From Chitinimonas prasina (GTDB taxonomy: Bacteria > Pseudomonadota > Gammaproteobacteria > Burkholderiales > Chitinimonadaceae): a stretch of 64,000 nt of DNA. The position numbers and the translations under genes are program-made. Numbering within the stretch: the stretch's first letter is position 1; every line of letters starts with the position of its first letter. This document shows positions 1-10,133 of the stretch, piece by piece. The stretch covers positions 759,280-823,279 of the forward strand of contig NZ_BSOG01000002.1 in the NCBI RefSeq assembly GCF_030160395.1. Reading direction: 5' to 3'. Below the pieces are notes generated by a model that made no database searches, was not told where the DNA came from, and saw only the letters and a program-made list of their open reading frames with translations.

Positions 1-229
1 TGACGCCATGCGCCAACGCCCGTTCGGACGCCTTCTGAATCACCGGACCATCGGCCATGGGGTCAGAGAAAGGTACGCCCAGTTCAACAATATCAGCACC
101 GCCAGCCACCAGGGCATGCATCAGGCCCACGGTGGCAGCAGGGTGCGGGTCACCAGCGGTGATATAAGGTATCAACGCCTGCTTTTGCTGGGATTTCAGG
201 CGAGAGAAAACAGTCTGTATACGGGCCAT
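1..229 (-). CDS. trpA: Tryptophan synthase alpha chain, N-terminal part (cut by window edge)
   Basis: Reading the minus strand from an ATG at 229 gives [11 protein letters not shown], then YITAGDP and [20 protein letters not shown], the family's N-terminal signatures; the Glu of ELG and the Asp of PFSDP are the usual catalytic positions. About 76 residues are present and the gene runs off the left edge. The alpha chain cleaves indole-3-glycerol phosphate to indole, which passes to TrpB in the cytoplasmic alpha2beta2 complex. It lies 51 bp downstream of trpB on the same strand, so it is the last visible gene of the truA-trpF-trpB-trpA run. Confidence 0.95.
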   Translation of the reverse strand, partial: MARIQTVFSRLKSQQKQALIPYITAGDPHPAATVGLMHALVAGGADIVELGVPFSDPMADGPVIQKASERALAHGV

Positions 230-247
230 AAGGTCAGAAGACTCGCA

Positions 248-267
248 CCGGCCGCAATCGCGGCCGG
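248..267. promoter_or_regulatory. Perfect GC hairpin in the trpB-trpA gap
   Basis: CCGGCCGC, a four-base loop AATC and GCGGCCGG form a perfect 8-bp stem between the trpB stop (281) and the trpA start (229). No T-run follows on the minus strand, so it does not look like an intrinsic terminator. A role in mRNA processing or in tuning trpA translation is inference only. Confidence 0.5.
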
Positions 268-280
268 CATAGGTAAAGGC

Positions 281-1504
281 TTACAGTTCGATACCGGACA
301 GCTTGGCGACAGTCGGAATATCCTTGTCGCCGCGGCCGGACAAATTGACCAGGATGATCTGATCGCGAGGCAGGGTTGGCGCCAGGCGCTTGGCATAGGC
401 CAAGGCATGGCTGGACTCCAGCGCCGGGATAATCCCCTCGGTACGGCATAGCTCATGAAAGGCGGCCAGCGCCTCATCATCATTGGCAGCCGTATATTCT
501 ACCCTGCCCATGTCCTTAAGGTAGCTATGTTCTGGTCCCACGCCAGGATAGTCCAGCCCAGCCGAGATGGAATGGGTCTCAATGATCTGGCCATGCGCAT
601 CCTGCATCAGGTAGGTACGGTTGCCGTGCAAGACGCCCGGACGCCCTGCAGACAGCGGCGCCGCGTGGCGGCCGGTCTCCACGCCATCACCACCCGCTTC
701 CACGCCTATCATGCGCACACCAGGAACCTGGATATAGGGATAGAACATGCCGATGGCGTTGGAGCCGCCACCCACGCACGCCACCACCACATCGGGCTGG
801 CGCCCCGCCATCTCCACCATCTGCACCTTGGACTCCTCGCCGATCACCGCCTGGAAGTCGCGTACCAGCATGGGATAGGGGTGCGGGCCTGCTGCCGTGC
901 CCAAGATGTAGAAGGTATGGTCGACATTGGTCACCCAGTCGCGCATAGCCTCATTCAGCGCATCCTTGAGGGTGCGTGAGCCCGATGTCACCGGCACGAC
1001 GGTAGCGCCCATCAGCTTCATGCGATAGACATTGGCCGCCTGGCGCTGCACATCCTCGGCGCCCATATAGACCACGCACTCCATGCCATAACGGGCAGCC
1101 ACTGTAGCGGAGGCAACGCCATGCTGGCCCGCACCGGTCTCGGCAATCACCCGCTTCTTGCCCATGCGGCGCGCCAGCAGAGCCTGGCCTATGGTGTTGT
1201 TGATCTTGTGCGCACCTGTGTGGTTCAGGTCTTCCCGCTTGAGATAGATCTGTGCCCCACCCAGCACTTCGGACCAGCGCTTGGCATGGTAGATCGGGCT
1301 GGGACGGCCCACATAGTGCTTGAGCTCATAGCGATACTCGTCCATGAAGGCCTTGTCGGCCTTGGCACGGGCGTACTCCTGCTTGAGCTCGTCCAACGCG
1401 GCCATCAAGGTTTCGGCTACGTAGATACCGCCATACTCGCCAAACCGGCCACGGGCATCGGGCAGATCGTAAACATCAGGAACAGGTAGATCGTTGATAT
1501 GCAT
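281..1504 (-). CDS. trpB: Tryptophan synthase beta chain
   Basis: A 407-residue PLP enzyme that condenses indole with L-serine to make tryptophan. The N-terminus ([19 protein letters not shown]) and the PLP-lysine motif HTGAHKINN (Lys about 100) are clear, as are AETGAGQHG and the glycine-rich phosphate-binding CVGGGSNA. The C-terminal LSGRGDKD is intact. The length is normal for the family. The ATG at 1504 is 23 bp after the trpF stop, so trpF and trpB are probably co-transcribed. Nothing unusual was seen in the protein. Confidence 0.98.
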   Translation of the reverse strand: MHINDLPVPDVYDLPDARGRFGEYGGIYVAETLMAALDELKQEYARAKADKAFMDEYRYELKHYVGRPSPIYHAKRWSEVLGGAQIYLKREDLNHTGAHKINNTIGQALLARRMGKKRVIAETGAGQHGVASATVAARYGMECVVYMGAEDVQRQAANVYRMKLMGATVVPVTSGSRTLKDALNEAMRDWVTNVDHTFYILGTAAGPHPYPMLVRDFQAVIGEESKVQMVEMAGRQPDVVVACVGGGSNAIGMFYPYIQVPGVRMIGVEAGGDGVETGRHAAPLSAGRPGVLHGNRTYLMQDAHGQIIETHSISAGLDYPGVGPEHSYLKDMGRVEYTAANDDEALAAFHELCRTEGIIPALESSHALAYAKRLAPTLPRDQIILVNLSGRGDKDIPTVAKLSGIEL

Positions 1505-1527
1505 CGGTTTTCCGGTTGAAACTGGCT

Positions 1528-2148
1528 TTAATGATGTTGCCGGACGGCTGCAATGAACTGCGCCACCCGGTCGAGATCCTTGATGCCACGCTGAGACTCA
1601 ACGCCACTGGAGACATCCACTGCCCACGGGCGCACCGCCCTGATCGCGTCAGCCACATTGGTGGCATCCAGGCCGCCAGACAGTATCAATGGCAAGGGCA
1701 GCGACGCTGGCAACAAGTTCCAGTCAAAGCGCTCACCCGTGCCACCATGCGCCAATGGCGAGTAGGCATCACACAGCAATCCTCTGGCATCCGCATAGCG
1801 GTCTGCCAATTCTAACAAATCAAGGCCGGGTTTTACCCGCACCGCCTTGATATAGGGCCGCCCAAATGCCCGGCAATATTCGGGTGGCTCATCGCCATGG
1901 AACTGCAGCAGATCCAGCGGCAGGGTACGCAGCACCCCTTCCACCAGACTGGGGTCGGCATCCACGAACAAGCCCACGGTGCTGACGAAGGGGGGCAAGG
2001 CCGCCACAATCTCGTGCGCCGTATTGATGGACACATGCCGCGGGCTGGCCTCGTGGAACACCAAGCCTATGGCATCGGCACCCAGCGCGGCAGTGGCCCT
2101 GGCGGTCGCGACATCACGCAGGCCGCAGATCTTGATTCTTGCTGTCAT
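1528..2148 (-). CDS. trpF: Phosphoribosylanthranilate isomerase
   Basis: A 206-residue TIM-barrel enzyme that isomerises N-(5-phosphoribosyl)anthranilate to CdRP in tryptophan synthesis. The start [12 protein letters not shown] carries the catalytic Cys8 (KICGL), and Asp127 in [13 protein letters not shown] is the expected general acid. LILSGGL and VDVSSGVE form the phosphate-binding end of the barrel. It lies 24 bp downstream of truA and 23 bp upstream of trpB, so these genes form one transcription unit. This gene order is common in beta- and gammaproteobacteria. Confidence 0.97.
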   Translation of the reverse strand: MTARIKICGLRDVATARATAALGADAIGLVFHEASPRHVSINTAHEIVAALPPFVSTVGLFVDADPSLVEGVLRTLPLDLLQFHGDEPPEYCRAFGRPYIKAVRVKPGLDLLELADRYADARGLLCDAYSPLAHGGTGERFDWNLLPASLPLPLILSGGLDATNVADAIRAVRPWAVDVSSGVESQRGIKDLDRVAQFIAAVRQHH

Positions 2149-2172
2149 GGGGGGAGCAATGGCGAAATCAGA

Positions 2173-2955
2173 CTAAACCAGATAGTGGCGGAAGGCGGGC
2201 TCGCTGGCAATGCCGAAGTCAGCCGGATAGCTGACACCGGCAAAATACAAGCCATCCGGCATAAAGGTCGGTGGCGCGATGGTGCGATCACGCGCCGCCA
2301 GCAACTCCGCCATCCAGGCAGGGTGTGCCGCCCCCCTCCCGATATGGATCAGCGCCCCTGTCAAGTTGCGCACCATATGGTGAAGAAAGCCCCCAGCCGA
2401 GACATCCAGGCGCAGTAGGTCGCCCTCGCGCACAATCTCAAAACGGGTCATGCGCTTGACCGGGCTGGCTGCCTGGCACTCCGATGAGCGGAAACTGGAA
2501 AAATCATGCTCGCCCAGCAAATAACCACCCGCCTCGCGCATGGCTTCCACGTCCAGCGGCGCATGGTGCCAACCCACCCGCCCTGCCAGAATGGCCGACC
2601 GGACCGGATGATTCAGCAACAGATAACGATAATGCCGCGCCGTGGCAGAGAAACGGGCATGGAATCGCTCATCCATTTCACGCGCCCACAACACGGCCAC
2701 ACCTTCAGGCAGAAAACTGTTCACGCCGCGTACCCAGGCTGTCACTGGCCGTCTGGCTCCTGTATCGAAATGGGCAACCTGTTGGCAGGCATGCACCCCC
2801 GCATCGGTACGGCCTGCTGCGTGCAAGCGCACCTTCTCACCGGCCATACGCCCTATCGCCGCCTCCAGCGCATCCTGCACGCTCCTGCCGCTGGGCTGTG
2901 CCTGCCAGCCACAGAAGACACGGCCATCATATTCAATACCCAGTGCAATGCGCAT
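2173..2955 (-). CDS. truA: tRNA pseudouridine(38-40) synthase
   Basis: A 260-residue synthase that makes pseudouridine at positions 38-40 of the tRNA anticodon stem-loop. The start MRIALGIEYDGRVFCGWQ is the family N-terminus, and the catalytic Asp is residue 51 in GRTDAGVHA. The C-terminal GFLHHMVRNL motif is present. A longer frame back to 3021 exists, but it would begin inside the fimV terminator and adds no family sequence, so the ATG at 2955 is chosen. This is the first gene of the trp run; its promoter must lie in or very near the terminator region. Confidence 0.96.
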   Translation of the reverse strand: MRIALGIEYDGRVFCGWQAQPSGRSVQDALEAAIGRMAGEKVRLHAAGRTDAGVHACQQVAHFDTGARRPVTAWVRGVNSFLPEGVAVLWAREMDERFHARFSATARHYRYLLLNHPVRSAILAGRVGWHHAPLDVEAMREAGGYLLGEHDFSSFRSSECQAASPVKRMTRFEIVREGDLLRLDVSAGGFLHHMVRNLTGALIHIGRGAAHPAWMAELLAARDRTIAPPTFMPDGLYFAGVSYPADFGIASEPAFRHYLV

Positions 2956-2984
2956 GACACCAACCCATATCAAATCCCAGTACA

Positions 2985-3017
2985 AAACAAAACGTGGGTC
3001 GCTAAGCGACCCACGTT
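2985..3017 (-). terminator. Rho-independent terminator of fimV
   Basis: An inverted repeat, AACGTGGGTCGCT then AGCGACCCACGTT, spans 2991-3017. On the minus strand it is followed by TTGTTTTG. It lies between the fimV stop (3053) and the truA start (2955), so it separates fimV from the truA-trp genes and also argues against a truA start at 3021. Confidence 0.85.
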
Positions 3018-3052
3018 CCATTTTGCCTCAAGCGGGGCCAGGCCCCTAGCAA

Positions 3053-5815
3053 TTACAGCTGTGCCAGCAAAGACTCCGCAGTGGACTTTTGCTCGGAATT
3101 ACCCTCGCTCATAGCCTCCTGCAGTATTTCACGCGCACCTTCCTTGTCGCCCATGTCGATATAGGCCCTGGCCAGATCAATCTTGGTGGTAACCGGATCA
3201 TCCAGTTCCGCGCCAAAATCCATCACGTCCGTGCCGTTAGCCGCTTCGGGCGCAATGTCCAAGTCCAAACCCATACCATCCATATCCAGCGTATCTGCCG
3301 AGGCAGCTGCAGGCGATGCCACAGGGGCCTCACCCATGTCGAAGTTGAAGTCGAGGCCTGCAGCCAAGTCCGGCGTATCCAGCTCAGCCAGCGGCTCATT
3401 CGACACAGGCAGGGCAAAGTCCGGCATGTCCGAACCCAGATCAAGCGGCGCCGCAGCCTTTGCTGCAGGTTCATTAGGCAGGTCTAGCGGGATATCCAGC
3501 GAGAGGATGCCATCATCGGCAGCCGCCTCGGGTGCAGCGGCCGCAGCCGGCGAATCGAGGTTGAACTCACCGATGTCGAAGTCCATCTCGGCCTCAGCCG
3601 CTACCGGCGGAGGCGTCATGTCCGGCATGCCGGCCGACAGATCCAGCGGTGCCTCGGCAGGCGCAGCAGGCTCGGCGCCCAGACCCAGATCAAAATCCAG
3701 CGAATCGCCAGCGACCGGCTGTGAAGCCGCCTCGCCCGCATCCAGCTGGAAATCCAGGTCCAGACCAGCAGCCGGTGCTTCGGCAGCAGGCTGGGCAAAC
3801 CGTGCAGTTTCCTGCGCCATCTCACCCAGCGTACCCGCCGAGAGAATCATGGTCTTGTCCAGCGCACCGGTATCAACTGGCGCCTGCTGCTGATACAGCG
3901 AGTTCTGCGGATCCAGGGCACGGCCCATTTCAGCCGCCTGCGCCCACAGCGGACCTTGCCCCTGCGTACCGGAATACAGTTCGCGTGCGGTGCCCTCAAA
4001 CGCTGCAGCATTCTTGCGGGCGCTGTAGATTTCCAGCAGCTTCAGGCGTACTTCCTGCCGAGTGCCATCACGGGTCAAGGCATCCTTAAGTATCTCCTCG
4101 GCCTGGGCATCACGGCCATAGGCCATGTACACCTCGGCTTCGGCAATCGGATCCACTTCATCGGTATCGATGGTGCCTAGGCCAGCACGGCTGAAGTCGG
4201 TGAGGAAGGAGTTCTCCGTCACGCCCGTGCTGATGACCGCACCACCGGTGTTGCCCACCATGGTGTTGGATTTCAGGTCAGAACCGGTAATCACGCTGTC
4301 TTCAAAGCTGCCCTTCTTGCGGCGGCGCGCGAACCAGAAGCCACCACCGGCCAGCAGGGCCAGCGCCAGACCACCCGCACCCAGCACCATAGGGTTTTCC
4401 AGCAAGGACGGCTCCGGTTCCGGCTCCGGCATCACGATAGGCGGACGCTTCTTCTTGGGCTTGGGCGGCTCAACAGGTGCCACCACCGGCGGGGCCGGTT
4501 CTGCCACGACGGGTGTGCCAGCTTCCGGATTCAGCGGAGCTTCCACTGCAGGCGTGGCAGTCACGGCACCTGGGGCCGGAGTAGGCTCGGCTGGTACAGG
4601 GGTGGGCAAAGTTGGGGCTGTTACAACAGGCTTGGCCGGCTCCACAACCGCGGGCTTCGCAGCCTTGGCTGCTTCAGCCTGCTTCTGCAGATCAGCGCCT
4701 TGCTTGCTCTTCAGGGCCAGCAACTCTTCCAGCTTTTTGTTGGTCTTCTCCAGCTCGCTGACGCGCTGGCTGGCCTCAGCCAAGGCCTTCTGCCGTGCAG
4801 TCGATTCTTCTTCCAGCGTCTGCAAGCGCTCCTTGAGCTTGCCTTCCTCGCCCTTGGAAAGCTTCAGCGTGTCCTTGCCGGCAGACTCTGGCGCCTTGAC
4901 TTTGTCTTCGACCTTGGCCGTAATCTTGCCGGCACCAGGTGTCGCTTCCGCCTGCGAGGCACCAGCACTGTCTGCCAGCTTGGCGCGGTATGCACGCCAA
5001 TCCTGGGCCTGCACCCGTATCTCCTGGGCCGCTTCCGACGGCGAGATATTGCTCAGGGCATCCCTGTCGGGGATGTTGAGTATCTTGCCCTTGCGCAGGC
5101 GGTTCATGTTCTTGCCATCAAAAGCACCCTGGTTGGCACGATAGATACCAACCAGCATCTGCTCCAGGCTCACACCCTCAACCATGTTCATGCGCGCTAC
5201 ACCCACCAGCGTATCGCCCGTCCGCACCGTGTAAGAGGCAGCATCACCGGATGCTTCTTCGGCTACAGGCTGAGGTTGAGGCTGCTTGGCGGGCTCAGGC
5301 TTTGGGGCGACAGGCTTGGGTGCGGTTGCCTGCACCGGCTGCGCTGCAGGCTGCGGCACGGGCGTCGCCGGCCGGCTGGCGGCCACGGGTGCCGTGGCAG
5401 TAGCCGCGTTGTAACCCACCGGATCCAGCAGCGCGGTGTATTCACGTAATACGCGGCCACCTTCCCACTTCAGCTCGATCAGGAAATTCAGCGCAGGCTC
5501 ATTGACGCTCTGCGAAGAATTGACCGAGATAAAGTATTGCCCGTTCGAGCGCTTATCCAGGCTGAAGCGCAAGCCCAGCGAGGATGAAGGGTATTCGATT
5601 TGGGCCTCCCGATAGGAATCGGGGGCGGCCAACCCGGCACGCAAGGACTCGATCTCGGCTGCCTGTACGGCAACGAGGTCTATTTCAGCACGTAGCGGCT
5701 GGCCCAGGCCCGACAGCACATTCAAGCGCCCGAGGCCTGCTGAATGAACGGCAACGGGTAACGTCGCCAAGGCAACAGCCGCGACAGTGGCCTTAAGTTT
5801 TGATCTGATTCGCAC
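3053..5815 (-). CDS. fimV: FimV-like peptidoglycan-binding polar scaffold protein
   Basis: About 920 residues with the FimV order: signal peptide (ending near HSA), conserved N-terminal region (LGRLNVLSGLGQPLRAEI), Pro/Ala linker, LysM domain around residues 195-250 (SYTVRTGDTLVGVA), coiled coil at about 320-388, Pro-rich stretch, one membrane span near 475-497, a long acidic Ala/Asp-rich cytoplasmic region and a C-terminal TPR-like FimV motif (KIDLARAYIDMGDKEGAREI). FimV/TspA proteins act at the cell pole in type IV pilus function and signalling. The GTG at 5815 is preferred over the one at 5824 because AAGG sits 8 bases upstream of it. It has its own terminator. Confidence 0.93.
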   Translation of the reverse strand: MRIRSKLKATVAAVALATLPVAVHSAGLGRLNVLSGLGQPLRAEIDLVAVQAAEIESLRAGLAAPDSYREAQIEYPSSSLGLRFSLDKRSNGQYFISVNSSQSVNEPALNFLIELKWEGGRVLREYTALLDPVGYNAATATAPVAASRPATPVPQPAAQPVQATAPKPVAPKPEPAKQPQPQPVAEEASGDAASYTVRTGDTLVGVARMNMVEGVSLEQMLVGIYRANQGAFDGKNMNRLRKGKILNIPDRDALSNISPSEAAQEIRVQAQDWRAYRAKLADSAGASQAEATPGAGKITAKVEDKVKAPESAGKDTLKLSKGEEGKLKERLQTLEEESTARQKALAEASQRVSELEKTNKKLEELLALKSKQGADLQKQAEAAKAAKPAVVEPAKPVVTAPTLPTPVPAEPTPAPGAVTATPAVEAPLNPEAGTPVVAEPAPPVVAPVEPPKPKKKRPPIVMPEPEPEPSLLENPMVLGAGGLALALLAGGGFWFARRRKKGSFEDSVITGSDLKSNTMVGNTGGAVISTGVTENSFLTDFSRAGLGTIDTDEVDPIAEAEVYMAYGRDAQAEEILKDALTRDGTRQEVRLKLLEIYSARKNAAAFEGTARELYSGTQGQGPLWAQAAEMGRALDPQNSLYQQQAPVDTGALDKTMILSAGTLGEMAQETARFAQPAAEAPAAGLDLDFQLDAGEAASQPVAGDSLDFDLGLGAEPAAPAEAPLDLSAGMPDMTPPPVAAEAEMDFDIGEFNLDSPAAAAAPEAAADDGILSLDIPLDLPNEPAAKAAAPLDLGSDMPDFALPVSNEPLAELDTPDLAAGLDFNFDMGEAPVASPAAASADTLDMDGMGLDLDIAPEAANGTDVMDFGAELDDPVTTKIDLARAYIDMGDKEGAREILQEAMSEGNSEQKSTAESLLAQL

Positions 5816-5915
5816 GGCTCCCACCTTTTTTGCGGAGTCAAAATTCCGACAAATAAATTAACATCATGGGGTTATGCACGCAAGCTCGCGTGCCACCTGA
5901 GTTTAGACAGCGATT

Positions 5916-5945
5916 GCGGCAAATAAAAAGAAAAAAGTTTGCCGC
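5916..5945. other. Inverted repeat with A/T-rich loop downstream of gluQ
   Basis: GCGGCAAA and TTTGCCGC flank a 14-base purine-rich loop in the 161-bp gluQ-fimV gap. On the minus strand the loop is almost all T. It could end gluQ transcription or lie in the fimV leader; the T-run is inside the loop rather than after the stem, so a standard terminator is doubtful. Confidence 0.35.
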
Positions 5946-5976
5946 TTACATTTCAATGGGATACATGACATTGGCG

Positions 5977-6927
5977 TTAAACCGGTTCGTCGCTGCCGCA
6001 CAACGGTTCCACCAAGTCCCTGCACGTAGGCACTTTGTCAAGTCGCCAATTCGTGAAGGCCCAAGACCAGATATCGGTCAGACTAGCCGAAAATAAAGCA
6101 TCGGGTGGCATCTGTCCCAATTTATCCAGCGTCTGGCACAACAATAGCGACCTGCGCGACATATCCAGGGGCGCAGCGCGGGTCTGTTTACTGAGTTTCT
6201 CACCTGCGGAATTGATCAATACCGGCAGGTGCGCGTATTGCGGTTGCTGATATCCCAGCACCTGCTGCAAATAGATTTGCCTCGGGGCTGAGTCCAGCAA
6301 GTCCGCCCCCCTGACTATATGGCTAATTGCCTGATCGGCATCATCCACCACCACAGCCAGCTGATAGGCAAAATAGCCGTCCGCGCGCAAAAGTACAAAA
6401 TCGCCCAAGTCGCGGGCCAGATTCTGCCGCTGCAAACCCTGTAGCGCATCGGTAAATGTTACGGTGACATTATCGGCCAGCTTTATACGCCATGCCCTAC
6501 CGGTTTTACCGGCCGGCAGCCCGGCACGGCAGGTGCCGGGATAAACTGGCCCGTCGATGCCACGCACACTGGAATCCGCAATCTCGCGTCGGGTACAGGC
6601 GCAGGCATAGGCCTGCCCATCGCGCTGCAAGCCAGCCAACACCTCGCGGTAGCGCTCAAGCCGGCGGCTCTGATACATCACCTCGCCATCCCACTCGAAA
6701 CCGAAGCCCGCCAAGGTGCGCAAAATGTCATCTGCCGCCCCCGGCATCTCACGCGGCGGATCCAGGTCTTCCATCCGCACCAGCCAGCGTCCGCCATGGG
6801 CGCGCGCCTCCAGATAGCTCCCTACCGCCGACAGTAGCGAGCCCGCATGCAGCGGACCAGTGGGGCTGGGCGCAAAGCGCCCGATATAGGGGGGGCTTAT
6901 GATGGTGGCGTCTTTGGAAATAACCAT
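5977..6927 (-). CDS. gluQ: Glutamyl-Q tRNA(Asp) synthetase
   Basis: 316 residues, a truncated glutamyl-tRNA synthetase lacking the anticodon-binding domain. It attaches glutamate to the queuine base at position 34 of tRNA(Asp). The HIGH-type motif reads [16 protein letters not shown], the KMSKS-type motif is EKLSKQ, and a Cys-x-Cys (CACTRREI) followed by YPGTC supplies the zinc ligands expected in this family. The frame stays open upstream to 7359, but that part is only the antisense of fdxA; the ATG at 6927 matches the family start. It is divergent from fdxA. Confidence 0.93.
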   Translation of the reverse strand: MVISKDATIISPPYIGRFAPSPTGPLHAGSLLSAVGSYLEARAHGGRWLVRMEDLDPPREMPGAADDILRTLAGFGFEWDGEVMYQSRRLERYREVLAGLQRDGQAYACACTRREIADSSVRGIDGPVYPGTCRAGLPAGKTGRAWRIKLADNVTVTFTDALQGLQRQNLARDLGDFVLLRADGYFAYQLAVVVDDADQAISHIVRGADLLDSAPRQIYLQQVLGYQQPQYAHLPVLINSAGEKLSKQTRAAPLDMSRRSLLLCQTLDKLGQMPPDALFSASLTDIWSWAFTNWRLDKVPTCRDLVEPLCGSDEPV

Positions 6928-6953
6928 GCTGTGCGGGGAGTCTTGAGCGCTTC

Positions 6954-6962
6954 TGTTACAAT
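6954..6962 (+). promoter_or_regulatory. Extended -10 promoter for fdxA
   Basis: TGTTACAAT (TGn plus TACAAT) lies 44 bp upstream of the fdxA start. No good -35 hexamer is found at 16-18 bp, which is usual for extended -10 promoters. Seen by eye only. Confidence 0.45.
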
Positions 6963-7005
6963 CGTCAAAAATTTCAGCGTCGCAAGAATTAAAGGACTGA
7001 GCGAT

Positions 7006-7344
7006 ATGACGTACGTGGTGACCGATGCCTGCGTGAAGTGCAAATATACCGACTGCGTGGATGTCTGTCCGGTGGACTGCTTCCGCGAAGGCCCCAATTT
7101 CCTGGTGATCGACCCGGACGAGTGCATAGATTGCACCCTGTGCGTGGCCGAGTGCCCGGTCGAGGCCATCTACGCCGAGGATGATGTGCCCGCCGATCAG
7201 CAAGCCTATATCCAGATCAACGCAGAATTGTCCCGGAACCCGGCCTGGACACCCATCGTTGAGAAGAAAGACCCGCTGCCCGATCACGACCAGTGGTCCA
7301 CAGTGAAGAACAAGCTGCCGCATCTGGATCGCAACGGCGCCTGA
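7006..7344 (+). CDS. fdxA: FdxA-type 7Fe ferredoxin
   Basis: 112 residues, a soluble electron carrier with one [3Fe-4S] and one [4Fe-4S] cluster. The cysteine pattern ([19 protein letters not shown] and [17 protein letters not shown]) and the C-terminal extension match Azotobacter FdI-type ferredoxins. AAAGGA lies 9 bases before the ATG at 7006. The frame is open further upstream, but there it overlaps the start of gluQ. It is a single gene with its own promoter and terminator. Confidence 0.96.
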   Translation: MTYVVTDACVKCKYTDCVDVCPVDCFREGPNFLVIDPDECIDCTLCVAECPVEAIYAEDDVPADQQAYIQINAELSRNPAWTPIVEKKDPLPDHDQWSTVKNKLPHLDRNGA

Positions 7345-7382
7345 ATCTGACAGCGCCAAGGGTAAGCGGACACTTGCCCGTC

Positions 7383-7412
7383 AACGCCCACCCCTCCCAG
7401 GTGGGCGTTTTT
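7383..7412 (+). terminator. Rho-independent terminator of fdxA
   Basis: AACGCCCACC, a 7-base loop, GGTGGGCGTT and then TTT give a 10-bp perfect stem and a T-run, 39 bp after the fdxA stop. Confidence 0.9.
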
Positions 7413-7444
7413 CCTTGCCTACCAGTCAGCCCCCACCGAAAGCA

Positions 7445-9346
7445 TTACTCCGCCTCGCGCAGTATCCGCCACAGGGTGGTGCGGCTGATACCAAGGCGCG
7501 CCGCCGCCAACGCCCTGTCACCACCGCACTCCATCAGGACGGCCTGCAGGCGCTGGCGCCTAGCGGTATCGGCAGTCCTGGCCAGCGATGCATCCCCTGC
7601 CTGTGCCGTGGTCAGCTCCGGTGCCAAGCGCCGTATATCACTATCGCGCAAGCTACCATGCGCACACAGAAACACCGCCAGTCGCTCCACCAGGTTTTGC
7701 AGTTCGCGCACATTGCCAGGCCAGCTATAGCCTAGGCTCGCCCTGACCAGGGGTACGACCAAGGCATCGGCGGGCTGCTTTGCGCCTAGCCGCTGCAGTG
7801 CATCAGCAGCCAGCCGCGTCGCCAGCAACACCACGTCCTGTCCGCGCTGCGCCAAGGCGGGCAAGGTCAGACTGAGGATATTGAGCCGATAGTACAGGTC
7901 CACGCGGAATCGACCTGCCGCCATCACCTCCTTCAACTCGGCGTGGGTGGCCGCTATCACCCGCACATCCACCGGTACTGGCTCCGATGCCCCTAGCCGC
8001 AAGACCTCCCGCTCCTGCAGCACTCGCAGCAGACGCGTCTGCAATGGCAGAGGCATATCGCCTATCTCATCCAGGAACAAGGTTCCGCGATGTGCCAGTT
8101 CAATCAGACCAGGCTTGCCACCGCGACGCGAGCCGGTAAACGCCCCTTCCTCGTGGCCAAACAATTCCGATTCCAGCAAGGTCTCGGGAAAGGCCGCGCA
8201 ATTGAGCGCAACAAAAGGGCCATCCACCCGCTTTGAGGCCTGATGTATGCCCTGGGCAAACAATTCCTTGCCGGTGCCCGAAGCACCGCCAATCAGCACC
8301 GAAGAATCCGTACCCGCATACAGCAGGGCCAACTCGCGTGCTTCCTTGATCAACGGTGCCTCACCCAACACATCGGCCAGGCTGTATTTCGCACGAAATG
8401 GGCTGCGGCGCGCTTCAGCCCGCAACTTGCGGTCCGCCCGCTCAATGGCGGTCGATTCCTGCAAGGTCAGTACCGCCCCCACCTGCAGCCCAGCCTCCAT
8501 CAAGGGCAGGCGCTGGCTTACCAGCCTGCGGCCGGCCACCGTTACCACCTCGTCGCGCCGCCCTTCACCGCTTTTCAGCACACTGGCCAGCGATAGCTCA
8601 GGGGCCAGCTCTGACAGCCGCCTGCCTTCGGCCCACTCCCCAGCCACCCCAACCAAGGCGGCCAGCGCCGGATTGATGGTCTGTACCCGCTCATCCATAT
8701 CAACCGCAGCGACCCCCTCGGCCAGGCTCTCCAGTATGCGGTCCAGCCGCTCCCGCTTGGCCTCCTCCACCCTGGCTACCCGTGTCAGCTCCAGCGCGGC
8801 TTCAATCGCCGCCACGATGGAATCCATCGAGTAGATCAATACCGCAGGCAAGCCATGCAAGCCCGCCAGATGCACAATCTGGCTAGAGCCCACCACGACC
8901 GGCCGCGTAGCCTGTGACAAGGTATCGAGGTGTCGGCGTGCCTCATCGTCGCCCTCATAGATCAGCGGCACCAACTCCAGATTCAGTATCGGCTTCAACG
9001 ACTCAAACTCATCCGCCAGGCGTCGGCGCGTCAGCAAGACGGCTCGCGGATTAAGCCGGCGCGCCGCAACCAGCGCATGCAATATGTCGTAACCGGTCAC
9101 CTTGATCTGCGCCACCGGTATATCCAGCGCTCCACGCAGCAGCTCTGCACCACGGCCCGCAGCAATCACCGCATCCAGCCGCCCCGCCTGCACCAGCTCA
9201 CGCACGCTAGCCACCGCCTCGTCGGCAGGCATCTCTATCAGCTGCAGTTCATAGCGCTGCCCCGCTCCAGCCAGCACGCCGCGCGCCATTTCTGCCAAGG
9301 CGCGCGTTGCTACCACCCCCAGGCGGGGTATCGATTGCCTTGCCAT
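7445..9346 (-). CDS. Sigma-54-dependent activator of the PrpR type
   Basis: 633 residues from an ATG at 9346. Domain order: PrpR N-terminal ligand domain (about 1-195), PAS-like segment (about 205-310, with [17 protein letters not shown]), AAA+ domain with Walker A GASGTGKE (about 354), the sigma-54 contact loop GAFTGS (about 397) and Walker [10 protein letters not shown] (about 425), then a Fis-type HTH ([12 protein letters not shown]) at the C-terminus. Such proteins activate sigma-54 promoters; the prototype senses 2-methylcitrate. No prp genes are nearby, so the target is unknown. The frame is open upstream to 9511, but the prpR domain starts at [14 protein letters not shown]. Confidence 0.88.
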   Translation of the reverse strand: MARQSIPRLGVVATRALAEMARGVLAGAGQRYELQLIEMPADEAVASVRELVQAGRLDAVIAAGRGAELLRGALDIPVAQIKVTGYDILHALVAARRLNPRAVLLTRRRLADEFESLKPILNLELVPLIYEGDDEARRHLDTLSQATRPVVVGSSQIVHLAGLHGLPAVLIYSMDSIVAAIEAALELTRVARVEEAKRERLDRILESLAEGVAAVDMDERVQTINPALAALVGVAGEWAEGRRLSELAPELSLASVLKSGEGRRDEVVTVAGRRLVSQRLPLMEAGLQVGAVLTLQESTAIERADRKLRAEARRSPFRAKYSLADVLGEAPLIKEARELALLYAGTDSSVLIGGASGTGKELFAQGIHQASKRVDGPFVALNCAAFPETLLESELFGHEEGAFTGSRRGGKPGLIELAHRGTLFLDEIGDMPLPLQTRLLRVLQEREVLRLGASEPVPVDVRVIAATHAELKEVMAAGRFRVDLYYRLNILSLTLPALAQRGQDVVLLATRLAADALQRLGAKQPADALVVPLVRASLGYSWPGNVRELQNLVERLAVFLCAHGSLRDSDIRRLAPELTTAQAGDASLARTADTARRQRLQAVLMECGGDRALAAARLGISRTTLWRILREAE

Positions 9347-9572
9347 CTTTTCACTTTCCCTACAGATTGACCCAGCCCGGCGGCCAAGGGGCAGAGCGCG
9401 GTACACTCTGCACAGCGATTTCACTTGCGCAACAATATCAGCCAAAGTTGAAACCTGTCTGCCGCAACAAGAGCAACGGCCCACCAATGGCCTGCCAGCA
9501 AACCACGGCATAGCGGGTTTGCCTGACTACATCCGGCAGATTTGTCTGCAACCATTAGAAAGGAAAACTGCA

Positions 9573-10133
9573 ATGGCCTTCTCCCTCCACGGCGAACGCG
9601 TCATCGTCCGAGACTGGCGCGATAGCGATCTGGAAGCCTACGCCGCCCTCAACGCCGACCCTGAAGTCCGACGCTTTTTCCCTACCGTGCTCAGCCGTGA
9701 ACAGAGTGATGCAGAGATAGGCCGCATGCGTGAACACGCCGAGCGTGAGGGTTTTACCTTCTGGGCAGTGGAAGTGCCCGGCGTAGCCGAGCTGATCGGC
9801 TTTACCGGCCTGCTGCGCACCCCCTACCCCACCCATTTCACTCCCTGTGTCGAAATAGGCTGGCGCCTGGCTCGTGCCCATTGGGGCAAGGGCTACGCAA
9901 CTGAAGCTGCCAAGCTTTGCCTGGACTGGGGCTTTCAACAGCCCGGTATCGAAGAAATCGTCGCCCTGGCGGCCATGGGCAATCTACCCTCGCATGCGGT
10001 AATGGAGCGCCTGGGCATGCAGCGCAATCCGGCCGATGACTTCGACCACCCCAGGCTGGAAGCAGGCCACCCCCTGCGACCCCACCTGCTTTACCGAATC
10101 AAGCGGCAAGACAGACTGCAGATGCAGGCCTGA
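9573..10133 (+). CDS. GNAT-family N-acetyltransferase (RimJ/RimL-like)
   Basis: 186 residues. The N-terminus LHGERVIVRDWRDSDLEAY and the acetyl-CoA-binding region EIGWRLARAHWGKGYATEAA (about 98-117), followed by NLPSHAVMERLGM, are typical of RimJ/RimL-like acetyltransferases. The substrate cannot be told from sequence. AGAAAGGA lies 8-10 bases before the ATG at 9573, which decides this start over an upstream one at 9519. It is divergent from the PrpR-type regulator and separated by 281 bp from the next gene. Confidence 0.88.
   Translation: MAFSLHGERVIVRDWRDSDLEAYAALNADPEVRRFFPTVLSREQSDAEIGRMREHAEREGFTFWAVEVPGVAELIGFTGLLRTPYPTHFTPCVEIGWRLARAHWGKGYATEAAKLCLDWGFQQPGIEEIVALAAMGNLPSHAVMERLGMQRNPADDFDHPRLEAGHPLRPHLLYRIKRQDRLQMQA

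Noticed and set aside
6928-7359. N-terminal extension of gluQ
   Set aside because: It is only the antisense of fdxA; the family start motif lies just after the ATG at 6927.
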